Positions 1 through 8,350 of a stretch of 30,279 nucleotides of DNA are shown here, piece after piece (position 1 is the first letter of the stretch; each line of letters opens with the position of its first letter). Source of the stretch: Eshraghiella sp045129695. Lineage in GTDB: Bacteria > Bacillota > Clostridia > Lachnospirales > Lachnospiraceae. Below the pieces are notes generated by a model. It was given only the letters and a program-made list of their open reading frames with translations. It was not told the origin of the DNA and made no database searches. A program made the position numbers and the translations under genes. Location: NCBI GenBank assembly GCA_045129695.1, contig JBGVJZ010000032.1, forward strand, positions 1-30,279, written 5' to 3'.

Positions 1-509
1 ATGAGGAATATTCAATAATGAAACAACATACCCTTCGCGGCTATGAATTAATCAAGGATATGGGTCTGGCACCAAGTGTTGTTAATGCTGCACTTATGCA
101 TCATGAGAGATGTGACGGCTCAGGCTATCCTAACGGGCTTAAAAGTAAACAGATAGATAATTTTGCAAAAATTGTTGCAATAGCAGATGTCTATGAGGCA
201 ATGACAGCTGACAGAGTATACCGTAGTGCAATGTGTCCGTTTGATGTTGTGTCGAGATTTGAAGAGAATGGTTTCCAGCATTTTGAAACTGAATATCTTC
301 TTGTATTTTTACATAATATTGTCGATTCGTATCTGCATTCCAAGGTGCTGTTAAGCAATGGAGAGAAAGCTGAAATAATACTTATTAATCGTCAAAAAGG
401 CTCAAGACCACTTGTTATTACATCAAGTGGTAAGCCTATTGATTTAAATGTTGAGAAGGACATCAGAATTACCCATATATATGGTTATGAGGACTTTGAT
501 GAGATATAA
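1..509 (+). CDS. HD-GYP domain c-di-GMP phosphodiesterase, 3' part only
   Basis: The frame is open to the left edge (codons from position 3 read EEYSIMKQHT), so the gene starts outside the window and the ATG at 18 is internal. The visible part carries the family signature HHERCDGSGYP, followed by the ADVYEAMTADRVYR helix typical of HD-GYP domains. These enzymes hydrolyse cyclic di-GMP to pGpG or GMP at a metal centre in the cytoplasm. The HD metal pair and any N-terminal sensor or receiver domain lie upstream and cannot be seen. The last 25 bases overlap the 3' end of the convergent flippase gene, and there is no terminator between them. A c-di-GMP riboswitch about 10.7 kb downstream shows that this second messenger is used in the organism. 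Family assignment is firm; activity cannot be judged without the missing half. Confidence 0.9.
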   Translation, partial: EEYSIMKQHTLRGYELIKDMGLAPSVVNAALMHHERCDGSGYPNGLKSKQIDNFAKIVAIADVYEAMTADRVYRSAMCPFDVVSRFEENGFQHFETEYLLVFLHNIVDSYLHSKVLLSNGEKAEIILINRQKGSRPLVITSSGKPIDLNVEKDIRITHIYGYEDFDEI

Positions 510-1789
510 TTTCTGAAGCTCCTGATTTGAAGCAATGCATTAATTATATGATTCAGCAGAAGTCCGAACATATATGATTTGATTCCAAGCTTGGGAATAA
601 GCAGAATAAATATAATACAAACAGCTTCTGAAAGCATATTATTTGCAAAGACCTTAGATGAAAGGCCTAATGCATTTAATATGCTTTTATAGGTTGTGGA
701 CATAAACATAAAAGGACACAGCCATGCCATTATGCGGATATATATTTTGACCTCTTCTTCCTTAAAACATAAGGCACCGAGCTCTGCTCCGGCTGTTTCA
801 AAAAAAATTATGCAGATAAAACCGAAAATCAGAGAAAAGAGCAGAGTGCTTATACCGCTTTCTCTGATTTTCTCAGGATTGTTTTTAATCTTAGATACCG
901 ACGGCAGCAGCATTACTGAAATGGAATTTGTAAGTGTTGCCGGAAATAGAATTATCGGAAGTGCCATTCCGGTTATAATTCCGAAAAAACTCAATGCTTC
1001 AGCAGAGGTATACCCGCTTTGAATCAGCATAAATGGGATGAGTGTTGACTCAATGCTTTGAATTCCGTGTAAAGCAGTTCTGTTGCCGCATACGGGCAAT
1101 GCAGTTGAGGTGATTTCTTTTATATTTTTTTTGGAGAACCATCTTTCAGCGGTGGCCCCGTCTTTGTTTCTGCGTGCAAAAATAATACAGGTAATAGAAA
1201 TTACAGATGCCCCCAGTTCTCCTGCCACAAGACTCAAGGCACCGGTATATGCGTCGCTTCTGCCGGTTATTTTAATAATAAAATATACAGAGGCAATACG
1301 GATTATCTGCTCTGACAGCTGTGACAGTGCAGGAAAGGCGGTGCGTTCCTGACCGATATAATAACCTGAAACCATACAATGAATACAGGAAAAAGGTATG
1401 GACAGCACAATAATACGTATTAATGGAGCACAATCCATATTGTGAAAAAAATATTTGGCGATAAAACCTGCATTGATTCTTATAAAAATACAGCAGAAAA
1501 TACATATGGCTAATGATATCATTCCTGCAAGAAGAGTTAAATTATAAGCAGCTCCCGGTTTTTTTTTGGAATAATATACTGCTGTCAGCCTTGAAACAGC
1601 TACCTCAAAGCCCGAAATCCCGATTGCATAACATATTGCACATATTGGCATAACAAGCTGATACAGACCTATGCCCTCTGCACCTATTATTCTTGAAAGA
1701 AATATTTTGAAGAAAAAACCGAGTATTCTGGTTATACCCCCTGCGAGAGTAAGAATAAACGCACCTTTAATAAAAGTTTTTTTTGACAT
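485..1789 (-). CDS. SpoVB-like polysaccharide/lipid flippase (MVF/MATE-like superfamily)
   Basis: About 434 residues with 12 or more hydrophobic segments. The start MSKKTFIKGAFILTLAGG followed by TRILGFFFKIFLSR closely fits the N-terminus of stage V sporulation protein B and related exporters. The central RTALHGIQSIESTLIPFML region, with LFPATLTNSISVMLLPSVSK, is also typical. This family flips lipid-linked precursors across the cytoplasmic membrane; SpoVB itself acts in spore cortex peptidoglycan synthesis. An in-frame ATG at 1831 would add 14 residues, but the family alignment favours 1789. No strong Shine-Dalgarno is seen before either ATG. The gene is divergent from the cysteine desulfurase gene, with starts about 75 bp apart, and convergent with the HD-GYP gene. 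Whether the host sporulates cannot be told, so the spoVB name is not assigned. Confidence 0.8.
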   Translation of the reverse strand: MSKKTFIKGAFILTLAGGITRILGFFFKIFLSRIIGAEGIGLYQLVMPICAICYAIGISGFEVAVSRLTAVYYSKKKPGAAYNLTLLAGMISLAICIFCCIFIRINAGFIAKYFFHNMDCAPLIRIIVLSIPFSCIHCMVSGYYIGQERTAFPALSQLSEQIIRIASVYFIIKITGRSDAYTGALSLVAGELGASVISITCIIFARRNKDGATAERWFSKKNIKEITSTALPVCGNRTALHGIQSIESTLIPFMLIQSGYTSAEALSFFGIITGMALPIILFPATLTNSISVMLLPSVSKIKNNPEKIRESGISTLLFSLIFGFICIIFFETAGAELGALCFKEEEVKIYIRIMAWLCPFMFMSTTYKSILNALGLSSKVFANNMLSEAVCIIFILLIPKLGIKSYMFGLLLNHIINALLQIRSFRNYISSKSS

Positions 1790-1863
1790 AAAATATAATG
1801 GCTTTTTTATCATTCTATTCATCTGGTGCATATTATAGTATAGAAAAAAATATGGAGCTTAGT

Positions 1864-2994
1864 ATGGGAATTTATCTTGATAATGCTGCAACGACATATA
1901 TGCTTCCTGAGGTGGTTGAAGCAATGTGGCCTTACTATTCCAAGGAATTTTATAATCCTTCGGCAGGATACTCGGATTCAAAAAGGGTCAGAAGCAAAAT
2001 AGAGCAGTGCAGAGCTGAAATTGCAGCATGGATAGGAGCAGAGCCGGAAGAGATATTTTTTACCTCAGGTGGTACGGAAGGTGATAACTGGGTCTGCAGT
2101 GATGCCAAAAGAAGACGGGTGCATGTGATAACAACCCAAATAGAGCATAAAGCTATGATAAATCCACTGAATGAATACAGGCAGAATGGTGGAAGGGTTA
2201 CTTTTATTCCTGTGGATGAAAAAGGTATGGTAAATACTGATGTGCTGAGAAAGAATATCAGCAAAAACACCGGACTCATAAGTGTAATGATGGCAAATAA
2301 TGAAATAGGAACAATTGAGCCGATACAGCAGATTGGACATATAGCAAGAGAATACGGCATATTGTTTCATTCTGATGCAGTTCAGGCGTTCGGGCACATT
2401 CCCATTAATGTGGATGAGCTTAATCTTGATTTAATGAGTGCATCTTCTCATAAATTTCATGGTCCGAAGGGAGTTGGGTTCCTATATGTGAGAAAAGATA
2501 CGAAAATGAGGCCGATGATTCTGGGAGGAAGCCAGGAGCATAACATGAGGGCAGGAACCGAAAATGTTCCCGGAATTGTGGGAATGACAACGGCAGCAAG
2601 AATTTCCTGTATTAATATTAAAAGAAATATGGAGTACTTAACAAAGCTGCGTGACTATATGATTAGAAGATTGAAAAATACTATTCCTGATATTATTTTT
2701 AACGGCTCTGAAACAGACAGATTACCGAATAATATTAATTTCTCGATTAAAGGAGTGGAAGCGGGTGCAGTCCTTGTGCTTCTTGACATGGAGGGTATTT
2801 ATGCAGCCGCAGGTTCTGCCTGTAACACCATTAATCCGGAGCCGTCCCATGTTTTGAAAGCGATAAATGTTGACCCGGAATATATAAACGGAACAATAAG
2901 AATAAGTATGGATGAAAGCTTTAATGTTAAAAAGGCTGATTATGTGATAGAAAAATTAAAACGAATTATTGTCAAAATAAGGGAAAAGGATTGA
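1864..2994 (+). CDS. Cysteine desulfurase (NifS/IscS family)
   Basis: A 376-residue PLP enzyme that removes sulfur from L-cysteine to give alanine and an enzyme persulfide, which feeds Fe-S cluster or thio-tRNA synthesis. It begins MGIYLDNAATT. The PLP lysine is K197 in SSHKFHGPKGVG. The persulfide cysteine is C320 in AAGSACN, before PEPSHVLKA. SDAVQAFGH carries the cofactor-binding aspartate. The chosen ATG at 1864 has GGAG six bases upstream; the longer frame from 1798 begins inside the divergent flippase gene and has no ribosome site. No iscU or thiI gene is adjacent, so its sulfur acceptor is unknown. A bidirectional terminator follows directly. Confidence 0.93.
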   Translation: MGIYLDNAATTYMLPEVVEAMWPYYSKEFYNPSAGYSDSKRVRSKIEQCRAEIAAWIGAEPEEIFFTSGGTEGDNWVCSDAKRRRVHVITTQIEHKAMINPLNEYRQNGGRVTFIPVDEKGMVNTDVLRKNISKNTGLISVMMANNEIGTIEPIQQIGHIAREYGILFHSDAVQAFGHIPINVDELNLDLMSASSHKFHGPKGVGFLYVRKDTKMRPMILGGSQEHNMRAGTENVPGIVGMTTAARISCINIKRNMEYLTKLRDYMIRRLKNTIPDIIFNGSETDRLPNNINFSIKGVEAGAVLVLLDMEGIYAAAGSACNTINPEPSHVLKAINVDPEYINGTIRISMDESFNVKKADYVIEKLKRIIVKIREKD

Positions 2995-3002
2995 AAATAC
3001 AG

Positions 3003-3049
3003 AAAAAAGGCAGTCTTAAGGTCAGGATGATTCCGGGACTGCCTTTTTT
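3003..3049. terminator. Bidirectional intrinsic terminator
   Basis: A perfect 13-bp inverted repeat (AAAAAAGGCAGTC / GACTGCCTTTTTT) has a U-run on both strands. It lies between the convergent cysteine desulfurase and PHP phosphatase genes and can stop transcription from both sides. Confidence 0.92.
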
Positions 3050-3057
3050 AAGTGCTC

Positions 3058-3864
3058 CTATAATGGAACAAAGGTTGGTTTTCTGCTCTCAAAGGTTGTA
3101 ATATATTTAAAACCGGTGTTAATAAGAATGTCTCTCGCAGTGCTGAAGCCATATCCGAGATTATTAAGTTTATGGGAGTCGGAACCAACGGTTACGATTT
3201 CACCTCCAAGTTTTTTATAACGTTCCAAAAGAGTGATGGTTGGAACGTAGGTGGTTAAACCATCTGCAAGACTTCTCGTATTAAGCTCAATGCCATGTCC
3301 CTTTGCAATAATATTTTTAAGAATCATTTCTGTAATTTCATAAAAATCTGAATCTACATATACATATGATTTGTCAGGAACATAGCGTCTTACATAATCG
3401 AGATGCCCATATACATCATAATCATTATAAAAAGTAACATTTCTAAGGATGGCTTCATAGTATTCCATAATACAATCATGAATTTTGCGGTTGTCCCAAA
3501 AAGCAGGGTAGTAAGGGTCAATTCCGTTTACAATATGTGATGAACCGATGACAAAATCAAAAGGATATTCCTTAACCAGTTTTGTGCATGCAGCATAAAT
3601 TTCAGGATTAATACCGAGTTCAATTCCGACCTTGAGCTTGATGGAATCCTTATAATCCCAACGGATTGAAGACATTTCTTCGAAATATCTGTCTAAATCA
3701 AGCTTGAACATCTCGACTCCGTTTTCTGCCGGATAATCAAGATCGAGATGGTCGGTAAAACAAATTTCCTTCATTCCACGTTCAATTGCTCTATCTAAAT
3801 ATTCTCTTGGATTAACCTTACAGTCCGATGAAAAATGAGTATGAATATGATAATCACTAATCAT
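3058..3864 (-). CDS. Histidinol-phosphatase, PHP family (HisJ/HisK type)
   Basis: A 268-residue PHP-domain phosphoesterase. Metal-binding motifs appear in order: DYHIHTHFSSD at the N-terminus, TDHLD near residue 40, GIELG, GSSHIVNG, GHLDYVRRY, ELNTRSL and GSDSHK near the C-terminus. Length and motif set match the HisJ/HisK-type histidinol-phosphatase, which converts L-histidinol phosphate to L-histidinol in histidine biosynthesis. No other his gene is in the window, so another phosphate-ester substrate is possible. AAAGGAG lies seven bases before the ATG. A promoter lies upstream on the same strand, and the gene ends at the shared bidirectional terminator. Confidence 0.85.
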   Translation of the reverse strand: MISDYHIHTHFSSDCKVNPREYLDRAIERGMKEICFTDHLDLDYPAENGVEMFKLDLDRYFEEMSSIRWDYKDSIKLKVGIELGINPEIYAACTKLVKEYPFDFVIGSSHIVNGIDPYYPAFWDNRKIHDCIMEYYEAILRNVTFYNDYDVYGHLDYVRRYVPDKSYVYVDSDFYEITEMILKNIIAKGHGIELNTRSLADGLTTYVPTITLLERYKKLGGEIVTVGSDSHKLNNLGYGFSTARDILINTGFKYITTFESRKPTFVPL

Positions 3865-3899
3865 TGTTTTGCTCCTTTTAAATGTAATCTGACCTTAAT

Positions 3900-3928
3900 A
3901 AAGTATATTATGAACAAAAATTTGTCAA
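3900..3928 (-). promoter_or_regulatory. Sigma-A-type promoter of the PHP phosphatase gene
   Basis: Read on the minus strand there is a perfect TTGACA (3923-3928). It is followed by TATACT at 15 bases (3902-3907) or TACTTT at 17 bases (3900-3905). It lies about 36 bases before the phosphatase start and is divergent from the gap promoter. Confidence 0.65.
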
Positions 3929-4005
3929 CATTTTGTGCATTTTTACATATAAAAATGGAAAAATATAATTAAGAATAGCTTCAATGTATAAAAATAAAAT
4001 AAGGG

Positions 4006-4034
4006 TTGAAATTTTTTGGCAAAGATTGTAGAAT
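4006..4034 (+). promoter_or_regulatory. Sigma-A-type promoter of gap
   Basis: TTGAAA (4006-4011), a 17-base spacer and TAGAAT (4029-4034), about 68 bases before the gap ATG. No operator of CggR type was recognised. Confidence 0.7.
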
Positions 4035-4101
4035 AAGCCTAGATTGATTTTTAATTAACAATCCTTATTATTTTATTTAATTCACTAGGAGGAATTTTAA
4101 A

Positions 4102-5118
4102 ATGGCAGTAAAAGTTGCGATCAACGGATTTGGCCGTATCGGCCGTCTTGCTTTCAGACAGATGTTCGGAGCAGAAGGATATGAAGTAGTAGCTATCAAC
4201 GATTTGACAAGCCCTAAGATGCTTGCTCATCTTCTTAAGTATGATTCATCACAGGGTAAATATGACAAGGCTGAGACTGTTTCAGCAGGTGATGATTCAA
4301 TCACAGTTGATGGAAAGACTATTAAGATCTATGCTTTCCCAGATGCTAACAATTGCCCTTGGGGAGAGCTTGGCGTAGACGTAGTTCTTGAATGCTCAGG
4401 TTTCTACACATCTAAGGACAAGGCACAGGCTCACATCAATGCAGGAGCTCGTAAAGTTGTTATTTCAGCTCCAGCTGGAAACGACCTTCCTACAATCGTT
4501 TACAACACAAACCATACAACATTAAAGGCTGAGGATACAATTATTTCTGCAGCTTCTTGTACAACTAACTGTTTAGCACCTATGGCTGATGCTCTTAACA
4601 AATATGCAGCAATCCAGTCAGGTATCATGGTAACAATCCATGCTTACACAGGTGATCAGATGATCCTTGACGGACCACAGAGAAAGGGAGATTTAAGAAG
4701 AAGCCGTGCAGGTGCTGTTAATATCGTTCCTAACTCAACAGGTGCAGCTAAGGCTATCGGACTTGTTATCCCAGAGCTTAACGGAAAGCTTATCGGATCT
4801 GCTCAGCGTGTTCCAACACCTACAGGTTCTACAACAATCTTAACAGCAGTTGTTAAGGGTTCAGACATCACAGTTGACGGAATTAACGCAGCTATGAAGG
4901 CAGCAGCTAACGAATCATTCGGATATAATGAGGACGAAATCGTTTCTTCAGATATCGTTGGAATGAGATATGGTTCATTATTCGATGCTACACAGACAAT
5001 GGTTAGCAAAGTTTCTGATGACCTTTATGAAGTACAGGTTGTTTCATGGTATGATAATGAGAACTCATACACAAGCCAGATGGTTAGAACAATCAAATAC
5101 TTCTCAGAGTTAGCTTAA
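4102..5118 (+). CDS. gap: Glyceraldehyde-3-phosphate dehydrogenase
   Basis: A 338-residue glycolytic enzyme that oxidises and phosphorylates glyceraldehyde 3-phosphate to 1,3-bisphosphoglycerate. The N-terminal Rossmann motif is INGFGRIGRL. The catalytic cysteine is C153 in SAASCTTNC. The substrate-binding loop follows, and the C-terminus WYDNENSYTSQMVRT is typical. Asp in AINDLTS points to NAD preference. TAGGAGG stands nine bases before the ATG. Codon use is strongly biased toward a small set of codons, as expected for a highly expressed gene. It has its own promoter and a strong terminator, so it is transcribed at least partly apart from pgk-tpiA, which follows in the usual Firmicutes order. 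Confidence 0.98.
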   Translation: MAVKVAINGFGRIGRLAFRQMFGAEGYEVVAINDLTSPKMLAHLLKYDSSQGKYDKAETVSAGDDSITVDGKTIKIYAFPDANNCPWGELGVDVVLECSGFYTSKDKAQAHINAGARKVVISAPAGNDLPTIVYNTNHTTLKAEDTIISAASCTTNCLAPMADALNKYAAIQSGIMVTIHAYTGDQMILDGPQRKGDLRRSRAGAVNIVPNSTGAAKAIGLVIPELNGKLIGSAQRVPTPTGSTTILTAVVKGSDITVDGINAAMKAAANESFGYNEDEIVSSDIVGMRYGSLFDATQTMVSKVSDDLYEVQVVSWYDNENSYTSQMVRTIKYFSELA

Positions 5119-5136
5119 TTTATAATTTAAGACCTC

Positions 5137-5169
5137 AAAAGGTCCGGTCTTTTGGACCGGACCTTTTTT
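5137..5169 (+). terminator. Intrinsic terminator after gap
   Basis: GGTCCGGTC / GACCGGACC stem of 9 bp extended by A-T pairs, 5-base loop, then six T residues. Confidence 0.93.
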
Positions 5170-5252
5170 ATACAACAGAGGATTGTTTTTTGATGAGAAA
5201 ATAGGCGGATATACGCTTACAATAAAAAGATATATTTTAGGAGGAATCACTA

Positions 5253-6458
5253 ATGCTTAACAAGAAATCAGTTGATGACATTAATGTTAAGGGCTTAAGA
5301 GTTTTAGTAAGATGCGATTTTAACGTTCCATTGAAAGAGGGCGTTATCACAGATGAGAATCGTATCGTTGCAGCTCTTCCAACAATTAACAAATTAATCG
5401 CAGATGGTGGAAAGGTTATTCTCTGTTCACATCTCGGTAAAGTTAAAAACGGACCTAATGAGAAGGAATCTTTAGCACCTGTTGCTAAAAGACTTTCAGA
5501 AAAGCTTGGCAAAGAAGTTGTATTTGCTGCTGATGATGAAGTAGTAGGACCAAATGCTAAGGCTGCTGTTGAAGCTATGAAGGATGGCGATGTAGTTCTT
5601 CTTCAGAATACAAGATTCAGAAAAGAAGAGACTAAGAACGAAGAGAATTTCTCTAAAGAGCTTGCATCTCTTTGTGATGTATATGTTAACGATGCTTTTG
5701 GTGCATGCCACAGAGCTCACTGTTCAACAGAGGGTGTTACTAAGTTCGTAGATACAAGCGTAGTTGGATACCTTATGCAGAAAGAAATCGAATTCCTTGG
5801 TAATGCAGTTAACAACCCTGTAAGACCATTTGTTGCAATCCTTGGTGGTGCAAAGGTTGCTGATAAATTAAATGTTATCTCTAACCTTCTTGAGAAATGT
5901 GATACCCTTATCATCGGCGGTGGTATGGCTTACACATTCTTAAAATCACAGGGTTATGAAATCGGACAGTCACTTGTTGATGACAGCAAGCTTGATTACT
6001 GCAAGGAAATGATGGAGAAGGCTGAGAAGCTTGGTAAGAAATTATTATTACCGGTTGATGCAGTTACCATCAAGGATTTCCCTAATCCAATTGATGCTCC
6101 TGTTGAGATTGAGGTATATGATGCAGACAGCATTCCTGCAGACAGAGAGGGTTGCGATATCGGACCTAAGACACAGGCTCTTTTTGCAGAGGCTGTTAAG
6201 ACTGCTAAGACAGTTGTATGGAATGGACCAATGGGTGTATTCGAGAACCCAACACTTGCAGAAGGTACAATTGCGGTAGCTAAGGCTCTTGCAGATACAG
6301 ATGCTACAACCATTATCGGTGGTGGCGACTCAGCTGCAGCTGTTAATAACCTTGGATTCGGTGACAAGATGACTCACATCTCTACAGGTGGCGGAGCATC
6401 TCTTGAATTCCTTGAGGGCAAGGCTCTTCCTGGAATTGAATCAGCAGACGATAAATAA
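5253..6458 (+). CDS. pgk: Phosphoglycerate kinase
   Basis: A 401-residue enzyme that transfers phosphate from 1,3-bisphosphoglycerate to ADP, giving ATP and 3-phosphoglycerate. Visible family motifs are LVRCDFNVPLKEG near the N-terminus, ILCSHLGK, the GGAKVADKL segment in the middle, and GGGDSAAAV near the C-terminal nucleotide site. Full family length. TAGGAGG lies about eight bases before the ATG. It stands 134 bp after gap behind a strong terminator. No convincing -35/-10 pair was found there (only an isolated TACAAT at 5218), so its promoter is uncertain. tpiA follows 19 bp downstream and is probably co-transcribed. Confidence 0.98.
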   Translation: MLNKKSVDDINVKGLRVLVRCDFNVPLKEGVITDENRIVAALPTINKLIADGGKVILCSHLGKVKNGPNEKESLAPVAKRLSEKLGKEVVFAADDEVVGPNAKAAVEAMKDGDVVLLQNTRFRKEETKNEENFSKELASLCDVYVNDAFGACHRAHCSTEGVTKFVDTSVVGYLMQKEIEFLGNAVNNPVRPFVAILGGAKVADKLNVISNLLEKCDTLIIGGGMAYTFLKSQGYEIGQSLVDDSKLDYCKEMMEKAEKLGKKLLLPVDAVTIKDFPNPIDAPVEIEVYDADSIPADREGCDIGPKTQALFAEAVKTAKTVVWNGPMGVFENPTLAEGTIAVAKALADTDATTIIGGGDSAAAVNNLGFGDKMTHISTGGGASLEFLEGKALPGIESADDK

Positions 6459-6477
6459 TTTAATGGAGTAAATAGAA

Positions 6478-7224
6478 ATGGCACGTAGAAGAATTATTGC
6501 GGGCAACTGGAAGATGAATAAGACTCCTAGTGAGGCAGTTGCTTTAATTAACGAATTAAAACCACTTGTAGCTAACGAAAATGTTGATGTTGTATATTGT
6601 GTACCTGCAATTGATTTAACAACAGCAATTGAAGCTACTAAGGGAACCAATGTTGAAATTGGTGCAGAGAATATGTATTTTGAAGAGAGCGGTGCTTATA
6701 CCGGAGAAATCTCTCCTAATATGCTTACAGATATCGGTGTTAAATATGTAATCATCGGACATTCAGAGAGAAGGGAATACTTCGCTGAGACCGATGAAAC
6801 AGTTAATAAGAAGGTGCTTAAAGCCCTTGAGCATGGTATCACACCAATTATCTGCTGTGGAGAATCTCTTCTCCAGAGAGAGCAGGGAATCACTCTTGAC
6901 TGGATTAGAATGCAGATTAAGATTGCTTTCCAGAATGTTACAGCAGATCAGGCTAAGACAACTGTTATTGCTTACGAGCCAATCTGGGCTATCGGAACAG
7001 GTAAGACAGCTACAGCAGACCAGGCAGAAGAAGTATGTGCAGGAATCCGTGAAGTAATTGGTGAGATTTATGACGAAGCTACTGCAGATGCTATCAGAAT
7101 TCAGTACGGCGGTTCAATGAACGCAGGTAATGCTGCTGAATTACTTTCTAAGCCAAATATCGACGGTGGATTAATCGGTGGCGCAAGTCTTAAGGTTGAC
7201 TTCGCGCAGATTGTTAATGCGTAA
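6478..7224 (+). CDS. tpiA: Triose-phosphate isomerase
   Basis: A 248-residue TIM-barrel enzyme that interconverts dihydroxyacetone phosphate and glyceraldehyde 3-phosphate. The catalytic residues are visible: K12 in GNWKMNK, H95 in IIGHSERR and E167 in AYEPIWAIGTG. The phosphate-binding GGSMNAGN and GGLIGGASL loops are intact. GGAG lies before the ATG, and pgk ends 19 bp upstream, so the two form an operon that ends at the hairpin at 7242. Confidence 0.98.
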   Translation: MARRRIIAGNWKMNKTPSEAVALINELKPLVANENVDVVYCVPAIDLTTAIEATKGTNVEIGAENMYFEESGAYTGEISPNMLTDIGVKYVIIGHSERREYFAETDETVNKKVLKALEHGITPIICCGESLLQREQGITLDWIRMQIKIAFQNVTADQAKTTVIAYEPIWAIGTGKTATADQAEEVCAGIREVIGEIYDEATADAIRIQYGGSMNAGNAAELLSKPNIDGGLIGGASLKVDFAQIVNA

Positions 7225-7241
7225 TATTATGTGAATTTATG

Positions 7242-7274
7242 AGTGCTGCATATTTCGGTATGCAGCACTTTTTT
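7242..7274 (+). terminator. Intrinsic terminator after tpiA
   Basis: Perfect 11-bp stem (AGTGCTGCATA / TATGCAGCACT) with a 6-base loop and a run of six T residues. Confidence 0.94.
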
Positions 7275-7426
7275 AATCTATAGGAAATACCTTTCACACT
7301 TTAGTGTGACACGGTATTTCCTATAGATTAAAAACGCTCCGCTATGGATGCGCACTCGCGCGTACAAGGAAGTTGTTGCTAACGCAATCGCGCTCGGCGC
7401 GAGAGTCCGCAAGCGGACTCTTTTTT
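7275..7426. repeat. Multi-hairpin, GC-rich intergenic element (REP/MITE-like), ending in a terminator
   Basis: Directly after the tpiA terminator stands a perfect 17-bp inverted repeat (7275-7291 and 7313-7329, AATCTATAGGAAATACC and its complement). It encloses a second hairpin TCACACT/AGTGTGA (7294-7309). A locally GC-rich stretch follows, with CTCGCGC/GCGCGAG (7355-7361, 7397-7403) around TTGC-TAAC-GCAA. The element ends in GAGTCCGC-AA-GCGGACTC plus TTTTTT (7403-7426), which reads as a second terminator. No ORF fits. The GC content is unlike its surroundings. It could be a dispersed intergenic repeat or a structured RNA; only one copy is in the window. Confidence 0.6.
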
Positions 7427-7448
7427 ATGTTGTGGAAATACTTTATAC

Positions 7449-7477
7449 TTGCACAACGTTTTTTTATTAGGTAGAAT
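7449..7477 (+). promoter_or_regulatory. Sigma-A-type promoter of exoA
   Basis: TTGCAC (7449-7454), a 17-base spacer and TAGAAT (7472-7477), 36 bases before the exoA ATG. Confidence 0.65.
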
Positions 7478-7512
7478 AGCATTGAATTAATTTTGAAAGG
7501 TTTAGGAATAAT

Positions 7513-8271
7513 ATGAAAAAACTTATTTCATGGAATGTAAATGGTCTGCGTGCCTGCATGGGCAAGGGCTTTGCAGATTTTTTTGAGACGATAGATGCAG
7601 ATGTTTTCTGTGTTCAGGAAACCAAACTTCAGGAGGGACAGATTGATTTTACACCTGAGGGATATTATCAGTACTGGAACTATGCAGAGAAGAAGGGCTA
7701 TTCCGGAACCGCTGTTTTTACCAGGGAGGAACCGATTAGTGTTACTAAGGGAATCGGAATAGATGAACATGACCATGAAGGACGAGTTCTTACGCTTGAA
7801 TTCAATGACTTCTATATGGTTAATGTATATGTACCTAATTCAAAGAGAGAACTTGAGAGACTTGATTACCGTAAGGTCTGGGAGGATGATTTCAGAGCAT
7901 ATGTAAATAGGCTTCGTGATGATAAGCCTGTTATAGTATGCGGTGATATGAATGTTGCTCACCAGGAAATCGATTTGAAGAATCCTAAGACCAATCATAT
8001 GAGTGCGGGCTTTACTGATGACGAGAGAGAGAAGATGACAGAGCTTCTTGAATCAGGTTTTATTGATACATTCAGATTTTTTAACCCGGATGTTATTGAG
8101 CGTTACAGCTGGTGGTCATATATGTTCAAATCAAGGGAGAAAAACACAGGCTGGCGTATAGATTATTTTCTTGCATCCGAGGAACTTAAGGACAAGCTTG
8201 TGAGTGCAGAAATTCACGACCAAATAATGGGCTCAGACCATTGTCCGGTTGAGCTTGTCATTGACTTATGA
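7513..8271 (+). CDS. exoA: Exodeoxyribonuclease III / AP endonuclease
   Basis: A 252-residue member of the Mg-dependent exonuclease/endonuclease/phosphatase fold that cuts DNA at abasic sites and degrades 3' ends in base excision repair. Visible landmarks are SWNVNGLRA at the N-terminus, metal-binding E36 in CVQETKLQ, the GDMNVAH catalytic motif, GWRIDYFLAS and the terminal GSDHCPV with H243. Length is normal for the ExoA/Xth family. AGGAAT lies six bases before the ATG. It sits between tpiA and gpmI but has its own promoter, and its function is unrelated to glycolysis. Confidence 0.95.
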   Translation: MKKLISWNVNGLRACMGKGFADFFETIDADVFCVQETKLQEGQIDFTPEGYYQYWNYAEKKGYSGTAVFTREEPISVTKGIGIDEHDHEGRVLTLEFNDFYMVNVYVPNSKRELERLDYRKVWEDDFRAYVNRLRDDKPVIVCGDMNVAHQEIDLKNPKTNHMSAGFTDDEREKMTELLESGFIDTFRFFNPDVIERYSWWSYMFKSREKNTGWRIDYFLASEELKDKLVSAEIHDQIMGSDHCPVELVIDL

Positions 8272-8350
8272 TTGTGGCTGTGATAACATTATTCAGAAAA
8301 AAGTTGAAAAATAACACTTAAATATATCAGATAAGAACAGGAGAATTATT

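Noticed and set aside
5195..5223. Promoter for pgk using TACAAT at 5218
   Set aside because: No acceptable -35 at 16-18 bases; kept only as an uncertainty in the pgk entry.
5996..6367. Minus-strand ORF of 123 codons opposite pgk
   Set aside because: Antisense shadow of a highly biased housekeeping gene.
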